This document shows positions 1 through 6,480 of a DNA stretch of 7,721 bases, one piece after another. This stretch comes from Candidatus Heimdallarchaeota archaeon (lineage in GTDB: Archaea > Asgardarchaeota > Heimdallarchaeia > JABLTI01), in NCBI GenBank assembly GCA_030671945.1, contig DAOVHJ010000117.1:1-7721 (forward strand), given 5' to 3'. The notes beneath the pieces are model-generated. The model ran no database searches. It was not told where the DNA came from and saw only the letters and a list, made by a program, of their open reading frames with translations. A program made the position numbers and the translations under genes. Numbering within the stretch: the stretch's first letter is position 1; the number at the start of each line of letters is the position of its first letter.

Positions 1-276
1 AGAGAAGCCTTGGGTTTATCTCTTATAGAAGCTATGAGTTGTTCGCTTCCCTGTATTGCTTCAGATTTATCAGGAATAAAGGAACTAATTACTCACACAC
101 AAAATGGTTTAATTGTTCCACCAGATAACAAGGCTGAACTAATTCGTTGGATTTCAGGTCTGTTTTCGAATAAAAACTTGCGGGAAGCACTCGGTTCTGA
201 AGCGAGAAAAACAGTTGAGGAGTTTTTTAATTTCAGAACACATTTAGATTATTTTATGAAGAGACTTTTGAGATAA
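1..276 (+). CDS. Glycosyltransferase, family 4-like, C-terminal end (5' truncated by window)
   Basis: This reading frame is open from the first base and ends in TAA, so about 91 C-terminal codons of a longer gene are visible. The fragment is the second half of the nucleotide-sugar-binding Rossmann domain of a GT-B fold enzyme. It opens with an EX7E motif (Glu codons at 4-6 and 28-30, around ALGLSLIEAMS), then the classic LPCIASDLSGIKELI and NGLIVPP blocks, where the donor nucleotide sugar is contacted in this family. An LGSEARKTVEEFF helix closes it. Such enzymes transfer a sugar from an NDP-sugar to a glycan, lipid or small acceptor on the cytoplasmic side. Acceptor and sugar cannot be told from this part. 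A TTG codon at 10 is inside the EX7E motif and is not the true start. The next gene on the same strand starts 58-67 bp downstream, so co-transcription is possible but not shown. Confidence 0.93.
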   Translation, partial: REALGLSLIEAMSCSLPCIASDLSGIKELITHTQNGLIVPPDNKAELIRWISGLFSNKNLREALGSEARKTVEEFFNFRTHLDYFMKRLLR

Positions 277-343
277 TTTATCAATCAAACCTTATCTTAA
301 ATTTTAATGAATCAAAAGAGAGATTATTGAAGAGTTGAATCGT

Positions 344-1255
344 ATGTCTGGGCATTTGGATTTTTATATCGCAACTCAAGATGATTTTGATGACATTTTC
401 AATATTATAGACTTAACTGGCTGGGGCGAAGCAAGAGATGATATAAAAAGAACTATGCAGAATTCCAATAACACGTATATTGCTGTTATTGACAATGAAA
501 CAGCAGAAATGATCGGGATTACATTAGCTGCATCTTTTGTACCAATAGGTGTCATTGGTCATGTTATTGTCAAGCCAAATTACCGAGGTATGGGGATTGG
601 GGAGGAATTAATGATTGAAGCGATAAGGATCTTAGAATTTAAAGGGTGTAAAACAATAAAATTGGATGCTGTAGAAAAAGCTAAAACTCTATATGAAAGA
701 GTTGGATTTATTTTTGAATTGAATTCACTTCGTTATAAAATTAATATTGAGAAACCATCAAATCTCGACGAACTTATTACTAAAACAAAAAAATATGACC
801 AGAAATTCCCAGTCTTTAATTGCAAAGAAGATGATTTGGTACAGATAATTGATGCTGATAAAGAATTCTTTGGGGGTAATCGAGAGAGCTTTCTTTTCCC
901 ACTTTTCGAAGACTTCCCTGAATTATCTTTTATTACTCGAGACAAAGATGATTTCTTAGCTGGATATTTATTTGGTACATTTCAAAATGGAGTTTTAAAA
1001 TTAAGGGCTGGAATAGCTAATTCATTTGATACTACTATGGATTTATTAAGAGCTGCATTGAAAACAGCAAAATCAAAAGGAGAAGTTCAAACTATCGCTC
1101 TTGGAATACTTGAGAATAGTAAATGGGGAATTAAAGTATTGGAAGAACTAAGATTTGTTCAAACAAGCTATTCATTAAGAATGTTTTATGGGGTAAAAAC
1201 TCCAGCTACAACTAATCCAGTAATTTTTGCTATTGGTGATCCTGCAAAGGGATAA
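344..1255 (+). CDS. GNAT family N-acetyltransferase with C-terminal Acetyltransf_18-like domain
   Basis: A protein of 303 residues from ATG 344; a TTG at 335 would add three residues, and neither has a convincing ribosome binding site. Residues about 5-134 form a GNAT domain: the GWGEARDDIKR segment near 26-36 is typical of the N-terminal part, motif A (VIVKPNYRGMGIGEELM, 74-90) carries the R-G-x-G-x-G acetyl-CoA pyrophosphate loop, and LYERVGFIFE (117-125) is the motif B region. Residues about 155-303 resemble the second domain of two-domain YitH-like acetyltransferases (Acetyltransf_18): ADKEFFGGNRESFL, AGYLFG, a helix ending in LEELRF, LRMFYG, and the terminal IFAIGDPAKG. It presumably moves an acetyl group from acetyl-CoA to a small molecule or protein amine; the substrate is unknown. 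It follows a glycosyltransferase gene and converges on the next gene with only 6 bp between stops. Confidence 0.88.
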   Translation: MSGHLDFYIATQDDFDDIFNIIDLTGWGEARDDIKRTMQNSNNTYIAVIDNETAEMIGITLAASFVPIGVIGHVIVKPNYRGMGIGEELMIEAIRILEFKGCKTIKLDAVEKAKTLYERVGFIFELNSLRYKINIEKPSNLDELITKTKKYDQKFPVFNCKEDDLVQIIDADKEFFGGNRESFLFPLFEDFPELSFITRDKDDFLAGYLFGTFQNGVLKLRAGIANSFDTTMDLLRAALKTAKSKGEVQTIALGILENSKWGIKVLEELRFVQTSYSLRMFYGVKTPATTNPVIFAIGDPAKG

Positions 1256-1261
1256 TATTTT

Positions 1262-2158
1262 CTAAAAATAATAAGCATAGTTTTCCAAAAGTTTTCTGGA
1301 TCCTTCTTCTAAATTCTTCGCGGTAATCATATAATGGACTATTTCTGTATCTTCTAATAATAATGCTGCTTCAATGATAACATTTGCATAACCACAACTA
1401 GCGTGTCTACCACGACCATTTAGACTAATAGTTTCTCCCGATACTTGAAGTAATGGTTGAAGCCTTTCAAGTGCTCCAGGAATTTCACCTAAATGTATTT
1501 CACCTGCTTTATCGAAAATGAAGGCTCGAACCTCTTCCAGAGAAATTTTCTTAGGAGCACCTGCAATAAACTCGAAAATCAATTGAGTGATATAACTCGC
1601 TTCAACTCTTTTAGCATAAAAGCAATTGTCTCGATATTTAACTTTGAACTTATTTGTAGAAATTCCAAGTGAAATTAGAAACATTTCTTGTTTGAAAAAT
1701 TCATCCCAATCCTCAGAGAATTTCAATTTTCTAAAATTAACAGCAGGACACCTTAAAGAGGTTTGAAATATTAACAAAGCCACACCTAATGGCGTTAAAT
1801 CATAATGCGAATGAACTCCGCCAAAACCTTTCCAAGCCATACCTTCAGATGGTCCTTCTTTTTCTCGAACCATAATTCCCTTTTCACTAAAATCTTTGAG
1901 AAATCTTTCAAATCCAGAGACTTTTTGGACTTTAATTCGTTTTGCGATTCTTTCAGTTAGTTTTTTCACTCGACTAAACCGATTCAAATCTTTGGAATCA
2001 AAATATAACTCTAGTTTTTTGTCATATTCGAAAAAGCGTGCACGATTCAAAGGTTCTTCTAGGAAAGGTATCATTGCAGCAGTTGCGAGTATTGTAAAAC
2101 TGGATTCATTATCAAAATTCCTAATAATGTCCTGAACTTTTTCTCTTATTTGACTCAA
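1262..2158 (-). CDS. Uncharacterised protein with winged-helix-like segments
   Basis: A protein of 298 residues that I do not recognise as a named family. No signal peptide or membrane segment is visible, so it is probably cytoplasmic. Residues about 60-132 look like a winged helix: a basic helical region (KKLTERIAKRIKVQ), a recognition-helix-like FERFLKDFSEKGIMVRE, a Gly-rich wing and then YDLTPLGVALLIF, the Y-x-L-T-x-x-G signature common after the wing in many archaeal and bacterial regulators. A second helix-turn-helix-like stretch may lie at 204-250 (ISLEEVRAFIF through ETISLNGRGR). The C-terminal part is helical, with a small Cys/His segment (RHASCGYAN, 251-259). The start is TTG: a stop lies seven codons upstream, no ATG is available in frame before residue 29, and a weak GTGGA lies 6 nt upstream. 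It could be a transcription regulator; that is inference from motif shape only. Confidence 0.75.
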   Translation of the reverse strand: MSQIREKVQDIIRNFDNESSFTILATAAMIPFLEEPLNRARFFEYDKKLELYFDSKDLNRFSRVKKLTERIAKRIKVQKVSGFERFLKDFSEKGIMVREKEGPSEGMAWKGFGGVHSHYDLTPLGVALLIFQTSLRCPAVNFRKLKFSEDWDEFFKQEMFLISLGISTNKFKVKYRDNCFYAKRVEASYITQLIFEFIAGAPKKISLEEVRAFIFDKAGEIHLGEIPGALERLQPLLQVSGETISLNGRGRHASCGYANVIIEAALLLEDTEIVHYMITAKNLEEGSRKLLENYAYYF

Positions 2159-2261
2159 ACTAATTCCACATTTTATTTAATCTAATAATTACATATTGGA
2201 CTGATGACTGATAAAAACAATCCTATTTCATTTTAATTTTTTCCAATAATAAACTATTTTC

Positions 2262-3194
2262 CTAACTCGTATCTCCCTTAATTGGTTCGTTCAAGTCTTC
2301 TTGAGAGATAGTTTCTTCCTCTGTATTGTTTTCTTCACTTGTTTCAGTTATTAAACTAGCTTCTTTCGCTTGCTTTCTTTTTAACAGATAATAAATTACA
2401 TTAGATAATAAGAACATGAAAACCAAAATGCCGAAAATGATGAAGAAATATGTGTTAAATTTACTTGCAACATCATCTACTTCTGCAGGTGTTAATCCAA
2501 GTATATACTCAATAGGGTTCCCTGCAAGTAGTTGTTGACCCAAAAACACATAGAATATTGATCTTGGAATTGAACCAATAAATGTAGCTAAGAAATACTG
2601 CCAATCTTTCACCTTTGCTAGTCCTGCAGCATAACTAATTGGATCAAACATTATTACAGGAACAGCTCTTCCAACTAAAATCGCCCAAAGTCCCCATCTT
2701 TTAATCCAGATATCAAAAACCAATATCGATCTCTTCAAAAGGCCTATTTTTTCTCCGGTAGCATCAATTATAGCTCTTCCTCCTCTTTTAGAGAGATAGA
2801 ATGTAATAACAGAGCTAACCATTGAACCTGCAACACCAATAACAGTTCCCCAAACCCAGCCAAATATCATTCCACCTGAGAGTAGTATTAATTCAGAAGG
2901 TATTGGTGCGAACAAGCTTTGCAAAATCATTAATGCAAGAAACAGCAATACTTGCCAAGCTATATGAATCCCAATAATTGGTGCGATGAACCAATTTCTT
3001 ACTGTTAGGAACAGGAATTCCTTATCCACAATTATTACAATCAGTAATGCAATGGAAGCTAAGATTATAATCGAGAAAATAATTGCTAAAACGATTTTAT
3101 CCTTTGTCCATTGAAATTTTTTAGATTCAGAATCATCGATTTCCGGATCTCTTCCCTCTTCAACTTCCTCAGTCATAATCTTGGATTCTTCCAT
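2262..3194 (-). CDS. VTT-domain (TVP38/TMEM64, DedA-like) membrane protein
   Basis: A protein of 310 residues with an acidic cytosolic-looking N-terminus (1-28), a first membrane helix at about 34-56, and a VTT domain at about 78-222. The domain signatures are FAPIPSELILLSGGMIFG (95-112, helix-breaking prolines in a re-entrant hairpin), a glycine-rich helix leading to YLSKRGGR, RAVPVIMFDPISYAAGLAKV (176-195), and a last helix ending near LGQQLL. A further helix at 246-271 precedes an acidic tail rich in Glu, Asn and Thr. Relatives include bacterial DedA/YdjX-type proteins and eukaryotic TMEM41/VMP1/TMEM64; family members have been linked to lipid scrambling and membrane homeostasis, so a lipid-related role is inferred. 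The ATG start has GGTGA 7 nt upstream and a TATA-like element further out. It is transcribed away from the Get3-like gene. Its tail and extra helices make it longer than a minimal VTT protein. Confidence 0.88.
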   Translation of the reverse strand: MEESKIMTEEVEEGRDPEIDDSESKKFQWTKDKIVLAIIFSIIILASIALLIVIIVDKEFLFLTVRNWFIAPIIGIHIAWQVLLFLALMILQSLFAPIPSELILLSGGMIFGWVWGTVIGVAGSMVSSVITFYLSKRGGRAIIDATGEKIGLLKRSILVFDIWIKRWGLWAILVGRAVPVIMFDPISYAAGLAKVKDWQYFLATFIGSIPRSIFYVFLGQQLLAGNPIEYILGLTPAEVDDVASKFNTYFFIIFGILVFMFLLSNVIYYLLKRKQAKEASLITETSEENNTEEETISQEDLNEPIKGDTS

Positions 3195-3201
3195 TTCTGT
3201 T

Positions 3202-3206
3202 TCACC
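3202..3206 (-). promoter_or_regulatory. Ribosome binding site of the VTT-domain gene
   Basis: GGTGA on the minus strand, 7 nt before ATG 3194. It supports that start over the internal ATG at residue 7. Confidence 0.6.
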
Positions 3207-3233
3207 AAAGCATATAGTTGTTATGTCTTTTGA

Positions 3234-3243
3234 GTTATATTTC
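3234..3243 (-). promoter_or_regulatory. TATA-box-like element for the VTT-domain gene
   Basis: On the minus strand this reads AAATATAACT. It lies about 40-49 bp upstream of ATG 3194, predicting a transcription start near 3210-3215 and a short leader that still includes the GGTGA ribosome binding site. It is back to back with the element for the Get3-like gene within the 155-bp divergent region. Confidence 0.45.
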
Positions 3244-3280
3244 TACCTATTTTACTAATAGAAACAAGTAGATGGAAATG

Positions 3281-3290
3281 TAAATATAAA
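3281..3290 (+). promoter_or_regulatory. TATA-box-like element for the Get3-like gene
   Basis: TAAATATAAA, preceded by a purine-rich GGAAATG that could serve as a TFB recognition element. It lies about 60 bp before ATG 3350, predicting a transcription start near 3310-3315 and a leader of about 35-40 nt. Position and sequence are seen; promoter function is inferred. Confidence 0.5.
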
Positions 3291-3349
3291 ACAAAAATTA
3301 AAAAGGACTACCCTTTTGAATGTCATAAAAAATAATGTGTTGATTGCTA

Positions 3350-4414
3350 ATGTCTCTTAAAGAAATTCTCGAAAAAAAGGATTTAAGGTATCTCTTTCTA
3401 GGTGGAAAAGGTGGTGTTGGGAAGACTATCTCAGCATCTGCAATTAGTATTGAATTAACAAAACATTTTGAGAGAGTATTAGTAGTTAGTACTGATCCCG
3501 CTCACTCACTTTCGGATTGTTTTGACCTTGATCTCTCAGGCGGAGAACCAGTTTTAATAGAAGGTGTAGAAGGGATTCTTTATGGAATGGAGTTGGAAGC
3601 GGAAAAGGGTATGGAGCAGTTTCAGCAAATGAGTGCAATGGGAATGCCAAGTATGACTGGTACAGACTTACCAGGATTTCCTGGTGCTGAAGAAGTAGAA
3701 TTTGATGATGAATTGACTGATGCCCCAAAATCCGAAGGACCATCAATGGCTGGTTTCAACATACAAGATGCTTTAGGAATGGGGGCAGATTTAATGAGTA
3801 GTGATTCGGTCCCGCCAGGATCAGATGAAGCGTTTGCTTTTGGTAAATTACTAGAATTAATTGAAAGCAGTGAATATGATGTGGTAGTATTTGACACAGC
3901 TCCAACCGGTCATACACTAAGATTACTTTCTCTACCAGATTACCTTGATAGTTTCGTAGGAAAGATTATCAAAATGAGAATGCGTTTTGGTGGCTTTTTC
4001 AAGAGCTTAAAAGGACTATTTGGTGGAGGGTCTGATACTGAAGACAATTCACTCGAAATATTGGAATCTCTGAAGAAAATCATAACAAAAGCTCGAATAG
4101 AATTAGCTGACGATACTAAAACAGAATTTATTCCGGTAACAATTCCAACCTTGATGGCATTATATGAGACTGAAAGATTAATCACTACATTAATGGATTA
4201 CAGTATACCAGTTGAACACCTCATTATCAATCAATTAATTCCCCCAAGCAAAGATTGCCCATTCTGTACGCAAAGGTATAAGGTGCAAGAAAAAATGATG
4301 ATGACTTTGAAGCAGTATTTCGGGAAATACGATTTAGTGGAAATACCTATGGTTCCACAGGAAATTAGAGGAATAGAACAATTAACTCTACTTGCTAAAA
4401 GATTATTTAAATAA
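3350..4414 (+). CDS. Get3/ArsA family ATPase (tail-anchored protein targeting factor-like)
   Basis: A cytosolic deviant-Walker-A ATPase of 354 residues from ATG 3350 (a TTG two codons earlier is less likely). Visible motifs: P-loop GGKGGVGKT (18-26) with the intradimer Lys at 20, switch I STDPAHSLSD (47-56), the PPGSDEAFAF helix (156-165), switch II FDTAPTGHTLRLL (181-193), NQLIPPSKDCPFC (294-306) with the CxxC pair C303/C306 that binds zinc at the Get3 dimer interface, and the A-loop PMVPQEIRG (333-341). The CxxC favours Get3/TRC40 over arsenite-pump ArsA, and it is a single-copy domain rather than a tandem one. Residues 205-228 (KIIKMRMRFGGFFKSLKGLFGGG region) occupy the position of the substrate-binding alpha8/TRC40 insert. 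A methionine- and glycine-rich acidic stretch at 88-155 is longer than expected. Expected role: ATP-driven capture and delivery of hydrophobic C-terminal membrane helices. It has its own TATA-like element and about a 40-nt leader without a clear ribosome binding site. Confidence 0.92.
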   Translation: MSLKEILEKKDLRYLFLGGKGGVGKTISASAISIELTKHFERVLVVSTDPAHSLSDCFDLDLSGGEPVLIEGVEGILYGMELEAEKGMEQFQQMSAMGMPSMTGTDLPGFPGAEEVEFDDELTDAPKSEGPSMAGFNIQDALGMGADLMSSDSVPPGSDEAFAFGKLLELIESSEYDVVVFDTAPTGHTLRLLSLPDYLDSFVGKIIKMRMRFGGFFKSLKGLFGGGSDTEDNSLEILESLKKIITKARIELADDTKTEFIPVTIPTLMALYETERLITTLMDYSIPVEHLIINQLIPPSKDCPFCTQRYKVQEKMMMTLKQYFGKYDLVEIPMVPQEIRGIEQLTLLAKRLFK

Positions 4415-4416
4415 AA

Positions 4417-4456
4417 AAACTGCTAAGAATGTTTCAGAAAATGACTTTAGCAGTTT
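4417..4456. terminator. Hairpin between convergent genes, terminator-like
   Basis: A perfect 10-bp inverted repeat: AAACTGCTAA at 4417-4426 and TTAGCAGTTT at 4447-4456, with a 20-nt loop. It begins 3 bp after the Get3-like stop and ends 11 bp before the 85-residue gene's stop. Read on the minus strand, the stem runs into seven T residues (4413-4419 region), the arrangement of an intrinsic terminator for the small gene. On the plus strand no T-run follows, so termination in that direction is less sure. Confidence 0.55.
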
Positions 4457-4467
4457 GAAATTGTTGA

Positions 4468-4725
4468 TTATTCAATAGGAGCTCGTATTGTTGCAATTGA
4501 ATTATCTTGAATACCTTTACTTAGGAGATCCTCAGGGTTTCCAAAGATTTTGTATTCTTCAACAGTTTTCAAAGCTTTAATATTGAAAATAAATCTCCTC
4601 TTTGCTACCACAATTTCTACTTTAGTTTTAATTTCCAATTCATCTTTTAAATTCGTATGAATTAACAGCTCACCTTCAATGGCTGTTGCATCATGGAATA
4701 TTCGTAATCGTTTTTCTTTATGCAT
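4468..4725 (-). CDS. Small beta-rich protein with two-fold pseudo-repeat, possibly a double-psi beta-barrel
   Basis: An 85-residue protein without membrane segment or signal peptide; I do not recognise a named family. Two halves look alike: ELLIHTNLKDEL-x-I (19-32) and EYKIFGNPEDLL-x3-I (57-72) share the pattern I-x2-N-x2-D-x-L, and each is followed by a short beta-like strand (VEIVV at 36-40, IATIR at 77-81). Pseudo-two-fold symmetry of this size is a hallmark of double-psi and related cradle-loop barrels such as the N-domain of Cdc48/VAT, so that fold is my inference; an unrelated beta protein is possible. The ATG start has GTGAT 7 nt upstream and a TATA-like element about 40 bp upstream. 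The gene faces the Get3-like gene tail to tail, with a hairpin and a U-run between the stops, and probably forms its own transcript. Confidence 0.78.
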   Translation of the reverse strand: MHKEKRLRIFHDATAIEGELLIHTNLKDELEIKTKVEIVVAKRRFIFNIKALKTVEEYKIFGNPEDLLSKGIQDNSIATIRAPIE

Positions 4726-4758
4726 ATTTTACATCACTCAATTCGAGTTTAAATGTTT

Positions 4759-4770
4759 AGTTATAAATTT
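4759..4770 (-). promoter_or_regulatory. TATA-box-like element for the 85-residue protein gene
   Basis: On the minus strand this reads AAATTTATAACT, 34-45 bp upstream of ATG 4725, predicting a transcription start near 4738 and a very short leader. The surrounding DNA is very AT-rich, which lowers confidence, but it supports separate transcription of the small gene from the surface-protein side. Confidence 0.4.
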
Positions 4771-4825
4771 ATTAACTCCATTAACTTTAATTAATATTTG
4801 CAATAAACTACAAGAAAATAATTAA

Positions 4826-4848
4826 AAAAGGGTTTTAAGTACCCTTTT
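4826..4848 (-). terminator. Terminator-like hairpin overlapping the stop of the surface-protein gene
   Basis: AAAAGGGT at 4826-4833 pairs with ACCCTTTT at 4841-4848 around a 7-nt loop that contains the TAA stop of the gene. On the minus strand the second arm runs into a longer T-run (TTTTTT then AATTATTTT). Stem plus U-tract right at the gene end fits an intrinsic or U-tract terminator. Confidence 0.6.
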
Positions 4849-6319
4849 GTGTTTTCCTTCTGTTGCTATAAATAACAAATGTAATAATAGTAGGAATTAT
4901 TGCTAGTAATAGGACACCAACGCTAATGCCAACAGTTATCCACCATTCTACATTTTTACTTATTATCGGAGCATAGATTCTAATTGTTATTTCAAGCGTG
5001 TTGGAATAGACGAAATATTCTACTTCCCAAAGAAGTGTTTCTTGATTCTGGAACTCATATTCTATCTCTGTAGGTTCAATTTTATATGACCCAAGAAGTT
5101 TAGCAGTAATATTGTATCTGTAGATTGCTGATTCACCTTGACTTAAACTAAAATTAAACCAATTCTCAACACCATCAGTTTCGAAAGCCCAATCATTGTA
5201 GACTTGCTCAGTTATTGTAAGATTGTAAGCTGTTTCAAATCCTGTATTTGTTATATTTATTTCAATGATTACTGTAGCTATTTCGGTCTCCAATTGTTCT
5301 ATTTTTATTCGCTTCTCTAAGGTTCCATTCTCATTTGGTATGAGGAAGTATTTTGAAATAGAGATCATTGGAACTTTTAAGGTCCAGTCATCCCCTTCAT
5401 AAATGGGTTGATATACTTCAAGACTGACTTCGTTAGAAATCTCTTCAATTCCAAATATCAAATCATCCAGTAAATCAAAAGTCACCGTACAATTTGGGAA
5501 TAAAAAGTCTCCAGTTGAAACCGTATGAACCTCATAGCTGTATTCAAATATCTGATCTATTCCCAGATAACTTGCATTCGCAGCAAAATGTGTTACATTA
5601 TAGACAAAACTTGAGCTATTATATGGTTCATTATCTATTGATGTCAAATTAACTTCTTGATGAAAGAAGTTTCTAATTCTTATAATTACAGTGAAGTTGT
5701 GTTCTACTTTTATTCTGGCATCTATTTCTTCTTCCCCACTACCACCATCTTCTACTGAAACAAGTATGAATTTCTCGACTCGTAAACTTCTGTCCTGTTC
5801 TAGAACTCTGAATGTAATGGAATTTGAAAGACTGAAACTATCTGTGCCATTAGTATATGTAAAAGTCACATTTGAAGCTGGAAAAACAAATGTTCCAACT
5901 ACAAGTGGGGATATTGTATAAGTTGCACTCTCTGCTGTTGCAGAATTAATAATTGCCCAGCTTTGATTGTAATCCCCTGCTACGGTAAAATCATCTTCTG
6001 AATAACCAAGAGCAGTAAGATTCCATTCTGGACTTACTAATGAGACATTTTCAATGGCTTGAACAGCATAATTTGTAATTTCTATATTAACATCAAATGT
6101 TTCGCCTATATAGGTGATATAATTCTCAACTAAAGCACTATCATTTGAACGTACCATGTTTTTAACAACACCTACCTGTTCATCTTCCGGTGTTAAGACT
6201 GGAACTAAGTTTCCAGGATTAGTAGCTGCTATTGTATCTGTAATACCACTGTTATAGATAGAACTGATCAAGAAAATAGTGATAAGTATGAGTAAAGTAG
6301 TTGTTCTTTTTTTGTTCAA
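4835..6319 (-). CDS. Secreted, membrane-anchored glycoprotein with three TRAP-beta-like beta-sandwich units
   Basis: A protein of 494 residues with a signal peptide (basic MNKKR, hydrophobic 7-21, likely cleavage near AA at 31-32), a long extracytoplasmic part, one C-terminal membrane helix (about 460-484) and a short basic tail (NRRKTQKGT). The ectodomain holds three related units, about 62-174, 200-304 and 342-450. Each has a V-x-I-x-I-x-N strand (FDVNIEITN, FTVIIRIRN, ATVIIEINITN), then a G-x-F-x-F-P...V-T-F turn (142-153, 270-281; weaker at 410-423) and a terminal SN-x-[IVL] strand (165, 295, 439). Unit 1 resembles eukaryotic translocon-associated protein beta (SSR2): Y-x4-G, N-x6-NVSL, EDF, W-x-I, then PLVVGTFVFP. 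Seventeen N-x-S/T sequons fit N-glycosylation. TTG is the start: GAGG lies 7 nt upstream. It could instead be a generic CARDB/DUF11-like surface protein; a translocon role is not shown. Confidence 0.85.
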   Translation of the reverse strand: MNKKRTTTLLILITIFLISSIYNSGITDTIAATNPGNLVPVLTPEDEQVGVVKNMVRSNDSALVENYITYIGETFDVNIEITNYAVQAIENVSLVSPEWNLTALGYSEDDFTVAGDYNQSWAIINSATAESATYTISPLVVGTFVFPASNVTFTYTNGTDSFSLSNSITFRVLEQDRSLRVEKFILVSVEDGGSGEEEIDARIKVEHNFTVIIRIRNFFHQEVNLTSIDNEPYNSSSFVYNVTHFAANASYLGIDQIFEYSYEVHTVSTGDFLFPNCTVTFDLLDDLIFGIEEISNEVSLEVYQPIYEGDDWTLKVPMISISKYFLIPNENGTLEKRIKIEQLETEIATVIIEINITNTGFETAYNLTITEQVYNDWAFETDGVENWFNFSLSQGESAIYRYNITAKLLGSYKIEPTEIEYEFQNQETLLWEVEYFVYSNTLEITIRIYAPIISKNVEWWITVGISVGVLLLAIIPTIITFVIYSNRRKTQKGT

Positions 6320-6326
6320 TTTTAGT

Positions 6327-6330
6327 CCTC
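6327..6330 (-). promoter_or_regulatory. Ribosome binding site fixing the TTG start of the surface protein
   Basis: GAGG within TTGAGGAC on the minus strand, 7 nt before TTG 6319. The first in-frame ATG lies well inside the protein, beyond the signal peptide, so this site together with the intact signal peptide decides the start. Confidence 0.7.
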
Positions 6331-6480
6331 AAGTTAAGATGTTATTTCTATTATTTTCGGAATTGCTTTTACATAAAAAGCTTTCTTCTTCCTTCAATAC
6401 TAACTTCAAGATTCAAAATTTATCCTAAATAAAATATTTTTCCGTAAGTTCTATATCCAGAGTAAAGATTTGAATCTATT

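Noticed and set aside
1256..1261. The 6-bp gap between convergent stops as a possible shared terminator.
   Set aside because: No hairpin or clear T-run is visible; any termination signals must lie inside the opposing coding regions.
3301..3317. A 6-bp hairpin (AAAAGG / CCTTTT, 5-nt loop) near the predicted transcription start of the Get3-like gene.
   Set aside because: The stem is short and A/T-dominated; it is not enough to propose an operator or leader structure.
3486..4185. Several antisense open frames of 80-90 codons inside the Get3-like gene.
   Set aside because: They lie opposite a well-conserved gene, have low-complexity translations with no recognisable motif, and are shadows of its codon pattern.
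5691..5921. An antisense frame of 76 codons inside the surface-protein gene.
   Set aside because: The Ser/Thr-rich translation mirrors the opposite strand's composition; no ribosome binding site or family signature.
6409..6477. A 9-bp perfect inverted repeat (AGATTCAAA / TTTGAATCT) separated by 51 bp, downstream of maf.
   Set aside because: The spacer is long, no T-run follows, and a match of this length is likely by chance in such AT-rich sequence.
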